Origin: Roseovarius sp. THAF27
Lineage (GTDB): Bacteria > Pseudomonadota > Alphaproteobacteria > Rhodobacterales > Rhodobacteraceae
Length of the DNA stretch: 64,000 bases
Direction: 5' to 3'
Assembly: GCF_009363655.1 (NCBI RefSeq)
Contig: NZ_CP045393.1
Location: 3,844,001-3,908,000 of the forward strand
In this document: positions 9,072 to 18,255 of the stretch, piece after piece
Layout: each line of letters starts with the position of its first letter
How positions within the stretch are numbered: the first letter of the stretch is position 1
The notes under the pieces: model-generated
The model's input: the letters and a program-made list of their open reading frames with translations, nothing else
The model's database searches: none
Told to the model about the DNA's origin: nothing
Position numbers and translations under genes: made by a program

Positions 9072-9093
9072 CTTTTTCTTGCTGAAAATACTT
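9072..9093 (+). repeat. Dispersed CTTTTTCTTGC...AAATACT motif, copy 1
   Basis: CTTTTTCTTGCTGAAAATAC lies in the gap between lysA and the DUF2834 gene. Close relatives occur at 18923, 51744 and, more diverged, 61170, always between genes. The T-run after a GC-rich stretch suggests a transcript-end element in some copies, but here there is no clear stem. Confidence 0.55.
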
Positions 9094-9108
9094 AAGGGTC
9101 CACGGGTC

Positions 9109-9414
9109 TTACCCGCGCCGCATCCTCAGAAACAGATAAAGCGGCAAACCGCAACTGACCCCGATGCAAAAGGTCGCCGGAATCGCAATGAGGCGCAGCC
9201 AGTCCTGCGCCTGCGACGCTTCCCAGATCACCCAGAGCGTCAGCGCCACGGCCGCAATCGTCAGATCCCAGACCAGCCCGCTGGTCGCGGCATTGGCGTG
9301 CCAGGCCTCGACCATGCCCATCAGGCTGTATCCGTTCGCGTTGAACCACGCCACGAACCAGGCCATCGGGTGAATCGCTCCCCAGACGGCCAGAGCCAGG
9401 AAGACGTACTTCAA
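9109..9414 (-). CDS. DUF2834-like small membrane protein
   Basis: A 101-residue protein with three predicted membrane segments: residues 2-20, 45-65 (LTIAAVALTLWVIWEA) and 75-95. The AVWGAIHPM start, the central asparagine-containing stretch HANAATSGLVWDLTIAA and the length match DUF2834 proteins, an attribution from memory. Function is unknown. Its start overlaps the upstream lipoprotein gene by 4 bp (ATGA at 9411-9414), so it is translationally coupled into the argH-lysA group. Confidence 0.8.
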   Translation of the reverse strand: MKYVFLALAVWGAIHPMAWFVAWFNANGYSLMGMVEAWHANAATSGLVWDLTIAAVALTLWVIWEASQAQDWLRLIAIPATFCIGVSCGLPLYLFLRMRRG

Positions 9415-9644
9415 AACACCGTGCCCACGTGAACCGACACGTTACCGCTGACGACGGACGTGCCCACACTGGCCCGCGATCCGTTGGTGCCCACGGTCAG
9501 GGACCCGTTCAGGTTTGGCCGCACCTGTGTGGGATCGTTCCGCGCCACGGTATCGTCGGCTTCGCTGCCCGGTGGTATCGGCTCGCCATCCACGCCGCAG
9601 CCGGCAAGCACCATGATGGCCAGACATGCAATCACACGCTTCAT
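9411..9644 (-). CDS. Small lipoprotein (possible LptM-like)
   Basis: A 77-residue predicted lipoprotein. A signal peptide of basic start plus hydrophobic core ([16 protein letters not shown]) ends in the lipobox LAGC, so Cys16 would be lipidated. The mature start [10 protein letters not shown] recalls LptM/YifL (CGxxGPLxxP), a small lipoprotein that helps mature the LPS translocon LptDE in enterobacteria and is also encoded near lysA. The remaining 60 residues are polar. Both ends overlap neighbours by 4 bp (ATGA), within argH-lipoprotein-DUF2834. LptM identity is an inference from a short motif and position. Confidence 0.8.
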   Translation of the reverse strand: MKRVIACLAIMVLAGCGVDGEPIPPGSEADDTVARNDPTQVRPNLNGSLTVGTNGSRASVGTSVVSGNVSVHVGTVF

Positions 9645-11032
9645 CCCAGAATCTCCTTCCAGCGACCGACCTGAAGGCGCACCTGCTCCGGCGCGGTCCC
9701 GCCATAGCTCATGCGCGAGGCGACAGAGTTGTGCACGCCCAGCACATCATAGACCGTTTCGTCGATTTCGCCATGCACAGATTGCATCTCCTCCAGGCTC
9801 AGCTCCGGCAAGTCGCACCCCTTGGCCTCCGCCTTGGCCACCAGCGCGCCGGTGACGTGATGCGCATCGCGGAAGGGCAGGCCCAAGACCCGCACCAGCC
9901 AGTCCGCCAGGTCCGTCGCGGTCGAGAACCCGGCCCCCGCCGCCGCTTCCAGCGGCTCCCGGTTGGCGGTCATGTCGCGCACCATCCCGTCCATGGCGGC
10001 CAGTGCCAGCATCAGGTTGTCGGCGGCGTCGAACACCTGTTCCTTGTCCTCCTGCATGTCCTTCGAATAGGCCAGCGGCAGGCCCTTCATCACCAACGTC
10101 AGCGCCACGTTCGCCCCGAAGATGCGCCCAATTTTTGCGCGGATCAATTCGGCCGCATCGGGGTTCTTCTTCTGCGGCATGATGCTCGACCCGGTCGAGA
10201 ACCGGTCGCTCAGCGTCACGAAGCGGAACTGCGCCGAGGACCAGATCACCAGCTCCTCGGCCATCCGGCTGAGATGCATGGCGCAGATGCTGGCCACGCT
10301 CAGGAATTCCAGCGCGAAATCCCGGTCGCTGACCGCATCCAGGCTGTTGGCCGCGGGCCGGTCAAATCCAAGCTTCTTCGCCGTCATCTCCCGGTCGATG
10401 GGAAAGGACGTGCCTGCAAGAGCAGCCGCGCCCAGCGGGCATTCGTTCATGCGCTTGCGCGCATCGCGCACCCGGCTCAGATCACGCCCGAACATCTCGA
10501 CATAGGCCATCATGTGATGGCCCCACGTAACCGGCTGCGCCACCTGCAAATGGGTAAAGCCCGGCATCACCCAATCCGCACCGGCCTCGGCCTGCGTCAG
10601 GCACGCTTGCATCAGCGCCACCAGTGCCGCGTCCGCCGCGTCCAGTTGATCGCGCACCCACAGCTTGAAATCCGTCGCCACCTGGTCATTCCGGCTGCGA
10701 CCGGTGTGCAAACGTCCCGCCGGCTCGCCGATCACCTCTTTCAGCCGTGCCTCGACATTCATGTGAATGTCCTCCAGCGCCTTCGAGAACGGGAACTCCC
10801 CGCTTTCGATCTCTGACAACACCGTGAGCAGGCCTTCCCGCATCGCGTCGGCATCGCTATCACTGACAATACCCGTCGCGGCCAGCATGGCCGCATGGGC
10901 GCGCGACCCGGCGATATCCTGCGCCGCGAGGCGCTTGTCGAAATCTATCGAGGCATTAATTGCCTCCATGATCGCATCGGGCCCGGCGGCGAACCGGCCG
11001 CCCCACATCTTGTTGGAGGTCTTCTCTGTCAT
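9641..11032 (-). CDS. argH: Argininosuccinate lyase
   Basis: A 463-residue enzyme of the fumarase/aspartase superfamily that splits argininosuccinate into arginine and fumarate. The superfamily signature is intact as [12 protein letters not shown] near residue 280. MWGGRF at the N terminus and [13 protein letters not shown] are typical. The ATG at 11032 ([14 protein letters not shown]) fits family length; the frame is open 14 codons further up but that sequence overlaps the divergent thioredoxin gene. Its stop overlaps the lipoprotein start by 4 bp. Arginine (argH) and lysine (lysA) synthesis are thus in one transcription unit. Confidence 0.97.
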   Translation of the reverse strand: MTEKTSNKMWGGRFAAGPDAIMEAINASIDFDKRLAAQDIAGSRAHAAMLAATGIVSDSDADAMREGLLTVLSEIESGEFPFSKALEDIHMNVEARLKEVIGEPAGRLHTGRSRNDQVATDFKLWVRDQLDAADAALVALMQACLTQAEAGADWVMPGFTHLQVAQPVTWGHHMMAYVEMFGRDLSRVRDARKRMNECPLGAAALAGTSFPIDREMTAKKLGFDRPAANSLDAVSDRDFALEFLSVASICAMHLSRMAEELVIWSSAQFRFVTLSDRFSTGSSIMPQKKNPDAAELIRAKIGRIFGANVALTLVMKGLPLAYSKDMQEDKEQVFDAADNLMLALAAMDGMVRDMTANREPLEAAAGAGFSTATDLADWLVRVLGLPFRDAHHVTGALVAKAEAKGCDLPELSLEEMQSVHGEIDETVYDVLGVHNSVASRMSYGGTAPEQVRLQVGRWKEILG

Positions 11033-11054
11033 GTCTGAACTCGTCGGAGGCGCT

Positions 11055-11615
11055 GTGAAATCTCTGAAGTCCATCGTCCTTTATATGGCCCTCGCACTCG
11101 GTGCAAACGCCGCAATGGCGCAATCCGCCGACATCATAGACCTGCGCGACGGCGACATGAAGAAACTGGTCGTCCATTCCGAGGCCAAGCCGGTGCCCGC
11201 CGAGGCCTTCAAATCCGAAGACGGCGGCGACCTGACCCTGGCGGACTTCCAGGGCAAGATCACCCTGGTCAATTTCTGGGCCACCTGGTGCGCCCCCTGC
11301 CGCCACGAGATGCCGATGCTCTCGGACCTTCAGGCCCAGTTAGGCGGCGACGATTTCGAGGTCGTCACCATCGCCTCGGGCCGCAACGCGCCTGCGGCGA
11401 TGAAGAAATTCTTCGACGAGATTGAGGTGGACAACCTGCCGCTGCACGCCGACCCGAAAATGGGGCTGTCGCGCCAGATGGGGGTGCTGGGCCTGCCCGT
11501 CACCGTCATCCTCGACCGCGAAGGCCGCGAAATTGCACGCCTTCAGGGCGATGCCGACTGGAGTTCCGACAGCGCCAAGTCCATCCTGCAAGCGCTGATC
11601 GACGCCGGCGCTTAA
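11055..11615 (+). CDS. TlpA-like periplasmic thioredoxin
   Basis: A 186-residue thioredoxin-fold protein with redox motif [14 protein letters not shown] near residue 80. The N terminus is a signal peptide ([18 protein letters not shown]) cleaved after AMA, so it works in the periplasm, probably in thiol reduction or cytochrome c maturation as TlpA/CcmG relatives do. The cis-Pro is in [11 protein letters not shown] prefer GTG at 11055 with GGAGG five bases upstream; an in-frame ATG at 11031 would add eight residues and overlap argH's start. It is divergent from argH with only 22 bp between the two start codons. Confidence 0.9.
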   Translation: MKSLKSIVLYMALALGANAAMAQSADIIDLRDGDMKKLVVHSEAKPVPAEAFKSEDGGDLTLADFQGKITLVNFWATWCAPCRHEMPMLSDLQAQLGGDDFEVVTIASGRNAPAAMKKFFDEIEVDNLPLHADPKMGLSRQMGVLGLPVTVILDREGREIARLQGDADWSSDSAKSILQALIDAGA

Positions 11616-11839
11616 CGCCCGCGCTTGCCGTCATCTTCAAGCTGCGGCAGAAATTGAACCGACGCACCTGCCGAACCCCTTGTCGATGCGATGGGTTTGC
11701 CGCGTGATTTGCAGGTGAACGCACCTTTCTCCGGCCATTGGGTCGGGACGCTGGCTGGATTGCCGAACCCCATCGCATGAACAGGGTCGCACGCCAGTGC
11801 CGCCAGAATCGCAGCAGCATTCAGGGTCATTTTGATCAT
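11612..11839 (-). CDS. Small exported hypothetical protein
   Basis: A 75-residue protein preceded by a strong ribosome-binding site (AAGGAGATATCCG then ATG). Residues 1-23 form a signal peptide (MIKMTLNAAAILAALACDPVHA). The mature part is about 50 residues, basic at the end, with one Cys (FTCKSRGKP). I recognise no family. It is 104 bp downstream of the AraC-type regulator on the same strand and its stop overlaps the convergent thioredoxin stop by 4 bp. The open frame extends upstream but the SD and signal peptide fix this start. Confidence 0.7.
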   Translation of the reverse strand: MIKMTLNAAAILAALACDPVHAMGFGNPASVPTQWPEKGAFTCKSRGKPIASTRGSAGASVQFLPQLEDDGKRGR

Positions 11840-11943
11840 CGGATATCTCCTTGCTGGTATGACTGCCCCGCAAGTTGCGCCCAATGGGCTTGGCATTCTT
11901 CCTCGTTTCGAAATCGCGATGGAAAATCCGGAATCGATGCGGC

Positions 11944-12978
11944 CTAGGCCGAAATCGAGGCGTATTCCTTCAGGCAGGTCCGCCGGTAATCGGTCGGCGT
12001 CTGGCCCGTCACCGTCCGAAACGCCTTGTTGAACGGTGCCAGCGAAGCAAAGCCGCACTCATAGGCGATTTCCAGCACGGTCTGACCCGATCGTTCGGGC
12101 GCGGCCAGCGCGGCCTTCGCCGCATCTATCCGGTAGCCATTCACGAAACTGGCGAAATTGCGAAAGCCAAGGTCCCGATTGATCGCCTTGCGCAGCCGGT
12201 GCTCGGGCAGGCCTAACTCCTCGGCCATCGCGCCGATGGTCAGCCCCTCCCGTCGCCAGATCTCGTCGCGCATTGCGGTCTCGATCCGGTCCAATGCCGG
12301 CTTGTCCACCAGCCGCAAATCCCCTGTCTGCGGCTTTGGGCGAGGCTTTTCTTCGGTCCAGATATCGCTGCCCGGCCGCAAGGCCCAATGCGCGAAAACG
12401 ATCGCGAACGCCAACAGCGCCACCGCGTGCGCCGTGCCGTACCAGTCAGGCCGCAGCGCGTCGGCCAAGGAGACATCCAGCAGCGTTTTCGACACACCAA
12501 ACACCGCAATAGCACTCACGAAAACGACACGGAAAGACCTGCGGTGCTCTACCAGATCCCCTTCCGCCGTCGTCACAACCACCCACAGCAGCCCCGCATA
12601 GAGAAGCAGATTTAATGCGACCTGCACACCGCCCAGCTGCGGCGGCGCAAAACAGAGCGCCGTCACGAGCCCCGCAAGGCAGAAAAGTGGAAGGCCCGAG
12701 CGCCTGCGTTCCGCAGCCTCCATGAACACGTCCAGCACAAACCAACTCAGCGCCAGCGGCATGAAATGCCCAAGCACAAAGGCCACCGCCCTTGCGTCTG
12801 CGGACCACACCGTGCCCATGCCCTGTTCGACCGCCATGCTGGCTGTCAGGCACAGTGCAATGGCGCCAAGGGAATAGGATTTCGCCCGTGTCCTGCCGTT
12901 TGACCACAGCAGGATGAAGCACAGAAAACAGACACCGAGCAGGGCGCCGCGTATCATCAGGTCGGTCTCCGCCAGCAT
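11944..12978 (-). CDS. AraC-family regulator with N-terminal membrane domain
   Basis: A 344-residue protein. Residues 8-215 contain six or seven hydrophobic helices (for example ALLGVCFLCFILLW, LLLYAGLLWVVVTT, AVALLAFAIVFAHWAL). A C-terminal AraC-type DNA-binding domain of two helix-turn-helices follows (EELGLPEHRLRKAINRDLGF; ETVLEIAYECGFASLAPFNKAFR-like, ending TGQTPTDYRR). The membrane part suggests sensing of an envelope or lipophilic signal. The target is unknown; the small exported protein immediately downstream and ttcA, divergent, are the nearest candidates. Confidence 0.9.
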   Translation of the reverse strand: MLAETDLMIRGALLGVCFLCFILLWSNGRTRAKSYSLGAIALCLTASMAVEQGMGTVWSADARAVAFVLGHFMPLALSWFVLDVFMEAAERRRSGLPLFCLAGLVTALCFAPPQLGGVQVALNLLLYAGLLWVVVTTAEGDLVEHRRSFRVVFVSAIAVFGVSKTLLDVSLADALRPDWYGTAHAVALLAFAIVFAHWALRPGSDIWTEEKPRPKPQTGDLRLVDKPALDRIETAMRDEIWRREGLTIGAMAEELGLPEHRLRKAINRDLGFRNFASFVNGYRIDAAKAALAAPERSGQTVLEIAYECGFASLAPFNKAFRTVTGQTPTDYRRTCLKEYASISA

Positions 12979-13131
12979 GAGCCATCTCCATAATCCATGA
13001 ACAGTCTACACCACTCACCGCGGCATCGGCTGGTCGATTCCGAAAAACGATCCGCTTTTGCAGGAATCGACCAGCTTCCGGTCGTGCAACACCGCTTGCC
13101 GCTGCGCGTCGTTCCGGGTACATCGCGGGCG

Positions 13132-14001
13132 ATGCTCGACGATGCCGACGATATCCATCCGCTCTTTGCCGGTGCTCCGAAAACCACGGGGTTCCGCAAG
13201 CTGCGCAAACGTGTCGTGCGCCAGGCCCGCGAGGCGATCGAACAATATGGCATGGTTGAAAAGGACTCCCGCTGGCTGGTCTGCCTGTCCGGCGGCAAGG
13301 ACAGCTACACCCTGCTGGCCGTCCTGCACGAGCTGAAGTGGCGCGGCCTTCTGCCGGTCGACATCCTGGCCTGCAACCTCGACCAGGGTCAGCCCGGCTT
13401 TCCGGCGACCGTCCTGCCCAAGTTCCTCGAAGACATGGGCGTGCCCCACCGGATCGAGTACCAGGACACCTATTCCGTCGTCGTCGACAAGGTTCCCGCC
13501 GGACGCACCTATTGCGCGCTCTGTTCCCGCCTGCGACGCGGACATCTTTACCGCATCGCGCGCGAGGAAGGCTGTTCCGCCGTCGTGCTGGGGCATCACC
13601 GCGACGATATTCTCGAAACCTTCTTCATGAACCTCTTTCACGGCGGACGCCTCGCCACCATGCCGCCCAAGCTGGTGAATGAAGAGGGCGATTTGTTCGT
13701 CTATCGCCCCCTCGCCCACGTGGCCGAGGCCGATTGCGACCGCTTCGCCCGCGCGATGGACTACCCGATCATTCCCTGCGATCTCTGCGGCTCGCAGGAC
13801 GGCTTGCAGCGCCAGCAGGTCAAGCAGATCCTCGACGGCTGGGAAGCCAACAGCCCCGGCCGCCGCCAGGTTATGTTCCGCGCCCTGATGAATGCGCGCC
13901 CGTCGCATCTGCTCGACCCGAAACTCTTCGACTTCAAAGGTCTTACGCGCGAATCGATAAAATTCGACAGAGAAGACGAAGAGATGCCGCAGTTGCGTTA
14001 A
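13132..14001 (+). CDS. ttcA: tRNA 2-thiocytidine(32) synthetase TtcA
   Basis: A 289-residue ATP-dependent enzyme that thiolates C32 in the anticodon loop of certain tRNAs. The PP-loop is [11 protein letters not shown]. The two CxxC pairs that bind the iron-sulfur cluster are CALCSR (about residue 130) and CDLCGS (about residue 220). [19 protein letters not shown] is characteristic. I chose ATG at 13132 ([12 protein letters not shown]) because upstream residues of the open frame do not resemble the family. The C terminus, [13 protein letters not shown], is also typical. Confidence 0.95.
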   Translation: MLDDADDIHPLFAGAPKTTGFRKLRKRVVRQAREAIEQYGMVEKDSRWLVCLSGGKDSYTLLAVLHELKWRGLLPVDILACNLDQGQPGFPATVLPKFLEDMGVPHRIEYQDTYSVVVDKVPAGRTYCALCSRLRRGHLYRIAREEGCSAVVLGHHRDDILETFFMNLFHGGRLATMPPKLVNEEGDLFVYRPLAHVAEADCDRFARAMDYPIIPCDLCGSQDGLQRQQVKQILDGWEANSPGRRQVMFRALMNARPSHLLDPKLFDFKGLTRESIKFDREDEEMPQLR

Positions 14002-14062
14002 GGGGCTATTGAACAACTGGGGATAGCGTCCAGGCGATTGTTTCGCACACGGGATCCTGTCC

Positions 14063-15568
14063 TTGCGCCAGTACGTGACCTCCCTTCGCTATTCCCTGGC
14101 CGCGGTTCTGACGGGGCCGCAGGCGCTGGCCTTCCTGCCGGCGCTGGTGCTTGGCGGTTTCTGGCTGGGCGGCGAACCCCTGCTGCTGGCGACGGCCTTG
14201 ATCGTGCCGCTGGGCCTGGCGTGGCTGCGCCATTCGACACCTTGCAAAACGCCGCCGAACCGTCCCGATCAATTTGAACAGGTTTTGCAGGAAACCCTTG
14301 ATATCGCGCGCAATTGCCTGCGCAGAACGGGCTGCGTCATCGTCGAGGTCGACGATTTCGGAACCCTGCTCGACCGGCACGGCCAGGCGGCGGCGGATCG
14401 GGTACAGAGCTGCATCGCGGATCGCCTTGCCAGCGTTCTGCGGGACCACGACACCCTCATCGCCCTCTCCAGCGGGCAGTTCGGCATCGTGCTCGCCCCC
14501 ATCCGGCAGCTCGATTCCGAGATCGGCCTGAAATTGGCCACGCGCCTGCAGGCCGCGGCGGAGGAACCGATCTCGGTGGATGCCGCCACGATCTACCTCT
14601 CCGCCTCCGTCGGCTTCTGCCTGGACAGTTTCCTGCCCGATGCCTCCGGGCGCGAGCTATCCGATGCCGCCGGCCTTGCCCTGATCGAGGCGCGACGCCA
14701 CGCGCCATCCGCCATCCGCGCCTACAGCCCCGAACTGCGCCACATTGCCGCCGTGCCGGAAACCCACGCGACAGAGGTTCTGACCGCCTTGGCCGACGGA
14801 CAGATCAACGCCTGGTTCCAGCCGCAGATTTCCACCGATACGGGCGGCATTTCCGGGTTCGAGGCGCTGGCCCGCTGGGACCATCCCGTGCGCGGCCTGA
14901 TCCCCCCGGCAGAGTTTCTGCCGGTGCTGCAGAAGATGGGCAAGGCCGACATTCTCGGGATGCGCATCCTGCGCGACGCGCTCGATGCGCTCAAATCCTG
15001 GGACGCCGCGGGCTTTGACATCCCGCAGGTCGGCGTCAATTTCTGCGCGGACGAGCTGCGCGATCCCAAACTCGTCGACCGGCTGACCTGGGAACTGGAC
15101 CGCCACGATATCGCCCCGTCCCGGCTGACCGTCGAAATCCTCGAAACGGTCGTCGCCTACTCTCCCGACGACATGATCGTGCGCAATATCAGCCAGATGG
15201 CCAAGCTCGGGTGCCGGATCGACCTCGATGATTTCGGCACCGGCCATGCGTCGATTTCCTCGATCCGCCGGTTCGCGGTCCATCGGCTCAAGATCGACCG
15301 CTCCTTCGTCAAGAGACTGGACTGCGACCTGCAACAGCAACGCCTGGTCAACGCGATCCAGTTGATGGCCGAACAGCTCGACCTGGAAACCATCGCCGAA
15401 GGCGTGGAAACGGCCGGCGAGCACGCGATGCTGGCCCAACTGGGTGTCGGCCAAGTCCAGGGCTTCGGCATCGCCCGGCCCATGCCCGTCACCCGGACCG
15501 CCGGCTGGATCACCGACCACATGGCCCGGGTCCAGACGCCTCCATCCATCGGGCGCAACGCCGGATAG
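14063..15568 (+). CDS. c-di-GMP phosphodiesterase with degenerate GGDEF domain
   Basis: A 501-residue protein. One or two membrane helices lie near residues 15-55, then a GGDEF-fold domain (about 75-200) and an EAL domain (about 235-485). The GGDEF motif is replaced by SSGQF, so no cyclase activity is expected. The EAL domain keeps its catalytic set: FEALARW, VNFCADEL, VEILET, LDDFGTGHAS, KIDRSFVK, AEGVET and QGFGIARPM. It should hydrolyse c-di-GMP at the inner membrane. The start is TTG at 14063, 61 bp after ttcA; the true start could be slightly different. Confidence 0.9.
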   Translation: MRQYVTSLRYSLAAVLTGPQALAFLPALVLGGFWLGGEPLLLATALIVPLGLAWLRHSTPCKTPPNRPDQFEQVLQETLDIARNCLRRTGCVIVEVDDFGTLLDRHGQAAADRVQSCIADRLASVLRDHDTLIALSSGQFGIVLAPIRQLDSEIGLKLATRLQAAAEEPISVDAATIYLSASVGFCLDSFLPDASGRELSDAAGLALIEARRHAPSAIRAYSPELRHIAAVPETHATEVLTALADGQINAWFQPQISTDTGGISGFEALARWDHPVRGLIPPAEFLPVLQKMGKADILGMRILRDALDALKSWDAAGFDIPQVGVNFCADELRDPKLVDRLTWELDRHDIAPSRLTVEILETVVAYSPDDMIVRNISQMAKLGCRIDLDDFGTGHASISSIRRFAVHRLKIDRSFVKRLDCDLQQQRLVNAIQLMAEQLDLETIAEGVETAGEHAMLAQLGVGQVQGFGIARPMPVTRTAGWITDHMARVQTPPSIGRNAG

Positions 15569-15670
15569 GACGCTCCGCCGCGTCAGGAATCTTTCCAGAC
15601 CCCTTGACCTTTGCCCCCGCACTCTGTTGAACGCCCCAAGCGAGACAACATGCACGGGTGGCCATCGACG

Positions 15671-17512
15671 ATGGACGAACAGAACCGCAATCTTCTGCTG
15701 GCGACGGGCCTCAGCCTGTTGGTAATCCTTGTCTGGTTCCTTGTGTTCCCACCGCCGGAACCGGAAGAGGCCCCCGAGGCAACCACCACCAGCACCTCCA
15801 CGACCGAGACCGGCACCGCCCCGTCAGAGCCTGCGGGCGATACGGCCACCGTCCCCAGCACGGCCGGCGACACCGCCGCGACCCCCGAGGCGCAACAGGC
15901 CGAAGCAGAGCCCGACGACACGCCGCGCGTCGAAATCGACACGCCCACCCTGCAAGGCACGATCTCGCTGCGCGGCGGTCGCATCGACGACCTGCAACTC
16001 AAGAAATATCGCGAGACGCTCGAGCCGGACGCGCCCATCGTCACGCTTTTGTCGCCCGCCGGCACCAACCGGGCCTATTACGCGCTCTTCGGCTGGGCGC
16101 CCGGCAGCGGCCTGACCCCGGATCAGGTTCCCGGCGCCAACACCGTCTGGGACGTCGAATCCGATGGTCCGCTGACACCCGAAAACCCGCTGGTCCTGAC
16201 CTGGGACAACGGCGCCGGCCTGACGTTCCGCCGCGAAATGTCCGTCGATGACCGCTCGATGTTCAACGTCGCGCAATCCGTGGAAAACACCGGCGACAGC
16301 GCCGCCTCGGTCGCGCCCTACGGCATCCTCGCCCGCCACGGCCTGCCGCCGGACCTCAAGAACTTCTTCATTTTGCACGAAGGCGGCATCAGCCTGACCG
16401 ACGGCGAGCTGCGCGAGATCGACTACGATGATTTCGAACCCGCCGGCGCACATGAAAACATCGCCCTGCAAGAGGCCGGCTGGTCCGGTTTCACCGACCA
16501 CTACTGGATGACCGCACTGATCCCCGGCCAGGCCGAAGGATCGACCTTCTCGACCTTCCAGGACACCAATCGCAACATCTACCAGACCAATATCAAGCAG
16601 CGCACCGAAACCGTCGCGCCGGGACAGGAAGTGACCATCCAGACGCGCCTTTTCGCCGGTGCCAAGGAATGGGAAACCATCCGCAACTACCAGAACGAGG
16701 AAGGCGTGACCAAGTTCCTCGACTCGATCGACTGGGGCTGGTTCTTCTTCCTGACGAAGCCGATCTTCTGGCTGCTGCACAACCTCAACCAACTGATCGG
16801 CAACATGGGCTGGGCGATCATCGCGCTGACCCTGATCATCAAGGCGATCCTGCTGCCCCTGGCCTACAAGTCCTATGTCTCCATGGCGAAGATGAAGGAA
16901 CTTCAGCCGCAGATGGAGAAGATCAAGGAAAACGCCGGCGACGACCGCCAGAAGCTCCAGAAGGAGATGATGGAGCTTTATCGCAAGGAAAAGGTCAACC
17001 CGGCCTCGGGCTGTTTGCCCATCCTGATGCAGATCCCGATCTTCTTCTCGCTCTACAAGGTGATCTTCGTCACGCTCGAGCTGCGCCACGCGCCCTGGAT
17101 CGGGTGGATTCGCGACCTCTCGGCGCCCGACCCGTCGTCGCTCTACAATCTCTGGGGTCTGCTGCCCTGGGCCGCGCCCGAACCGGGCTCGATCCTGGCG
17201 CTGATCTTCATCGGCATCCTGCCGCTCTGCCTCGGCGTGTCCATGTGGCTGCAACAGAAACTGAACCCGGCCCCCACCGACCCGACGCAACAGATGATCT
17301 TTGCCTGGATGCCGTGGGTCTTCATGTTCATGCTGGGCAGCTTCGCGTCGGGCCTCGTGGTCTACTGGATCGCCAACAACGTGATCACCTTCAGCCAGCA
17401 ATACCTGATCATGCGCAGCCAAGGCTACAAGCCGGACGTCTTCGGCAACATCAAGTCCAGCTTCAAGAAAAAGGCCCCGCCCGAGAAGAAATCCGAGGAC
17501 GGAAAGAAATGA
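15671..17512 (+). CDS. yidC: Membrane protein insertase YidC
   Basis: A 613-residue YidC/Oxa1 insertase. The N-terminal anchor is LLLATGLSLLVILVWFLVF. A linker rich in T, E, A and P (residues 30-95) leads to the large periplasmic beta domain (about 100-360), then the five-helix conserved core starting near GWFFFLTKPIFWLLHNL and containing KAILLPLAYKSYVSMAKM and NPASGCLPILMQIPIFFSLYKV. The tail is basic. ATG at 15671 fits homologues. The gene overlaps the MOSC gene by 4 bp (ATGA). The rpmH-rnpA-yidD genes that often precede yidC are absent from the 102 bp upstream. Confidence 0.97.
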   Translation: MDEQNRNLLLATGLSLLVILVWFLVFPPPEPEEAPEATTTSTSTTETGTAPSEPAGDTATVPSTAGDTAATPEAQQAEAEPDDTPRVEIDTPTLQGTISLRGGRIDDLQLKKYRETLEPDAPIVTLLSPAGTNRAYYALFGWAPGSGLTPDQVPGANTVWDVESDGPLTPENPLVLTWDNGAGLTFRREMSVDDRSMFNVAQSVENTGDSAASVAPYGILARHGLPPDLKNFFILHEGGISLTDGELREIDYDDFEPAGAHENIALQEAGWSGFTDHYWMTALIPGQAEGSTFSTFQDTNRNIYQTNIKQRTETVAPGQEVTIQTRLFAGAKEWETIRNYQNEEGVTKFLDSIDWGWFFFLTKPIFWLLHNLNQLIGNMGWAIIALTLIIKAILLPLAYKSYVSMAKMKELQPQMEKIKENAGDDRQKLQKEMMELYRKEKVNPASGCLPILMQIPIFFSLYKVIFVTLELRHAPWIGWIRDLSAPDPSSLYNLWGLLPWAAPEPGSILALIFIGILPLCLGVSMWLQQKLNPAPTDPTQQMIFAWMPWVFMFMLGSFASGLVVYWIANNVITFSQQYLIMRSQGYKPDVFGNIKSSFKKKAPPEKKSEDGKK

Positions 17513-18255
17513 TCGCGACGGTTGCAGCGCTCTGGCGTCACCCTATCAAGGGGCACGGCCGCGAAGCGCTGGACACCGTCACCCTGACCGAAGGCCGGAC
17601 CATGCCGTGGGACCGCCGCTGGGCGGTCGCCCACGAAATGTCCAGGGCCGACGGCACCGAATGGGCGCCTTGCGCGAACTTCTCGCGCGGGGCGAAGACC
17701 GGCACGCTCATGGCCATCTCGGCGCGCGTGGACGCGCAGTCGGGCAGCGTTACGCTTACCCATCCGGACCGGCCCGACCTGACCTTCGATCCCGAACAGG
17801 ACCAGGACGCCTTTCTCGACTGGGTGCGCCCGCTCATGCCCGCCGACCGCGCCCAGTCGGCGCGGCTCGTGCGCGTGCCCGGGCGCGGCATGACCGACAC
17901 CGACTACCCCTCGATCAGCCTCATCAACCTCGGCTCCAACGACGCCATGACCGACGCGATGCACCAGGACATCTCCCCCCTGCGCTGGCGCGGCAATATC
18001 CACCTGTCCGGGCTGGACGCATGGGCCGAGTTCGACTGGGTCGGCCAGACCCTGCGCATCGGCGAGGCCGAACTGAGTGTACGGGAACCGATCAAGCGCT
18101 GCCTTGCCACCACCGCCAACCCCCAGACCGGCGACCGTGACGCCGACACGCTCGGCACGCTGAACACCCGCTTCGGGCACCAGGATTTCGGCGTCTACGC
18201 CACCGTCACGCGCTCGGGCGACATCCGTGTCGGCGACAGGGTGGAGCCCGTCTGA
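17509..18255 (+). CDS. MOSC-domain protein
   Basis: A 248-residue protein with an N-terminal MOSC_N-like beta barrel (VAALWRHPIKGHGREAL) and a C-terminal MOSC domain (about residues 110-245; RWRGNIHLSG, EPIKRCLATTANPQTGDRD). The Cys in IKRCLATT occupies the position conserved for sulfur or molybdenum cofactor handling in MOSC proteins. The substrate is not predictable. Start ATGA overlaps the yidC stop, and its stop overlaps the yihA start as TGATG, so all three are coupled. Confidence 0.9.
   Translation: MIATVAALWRHPIKGHGREALDTVTLTEGRTMPWDRRWAVAHEMSRADGTEWAPCANFSRGAKTGTLMAISARVDAQSGSVTLTHPDRPDLTFDPEQDQDAFLDWVRPLMPADRAQSARLVRVPGRGMTDTDYPSISLINLGSNDAMTDAMHQDISPLRWRGNIHLSGLDAWAEFDWVGQTLRIGEAELSVREPIKRCLATTANPQTGDRDADTLGTLNTRFGHQDFGVYATVTRSGDIRVGDRVEPV

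Noticed and set aside
15569..15670. rpmH or rnpA upstream of yidC
   Set aside because: The 102-bp gap is too short and contains neither coding sequence.
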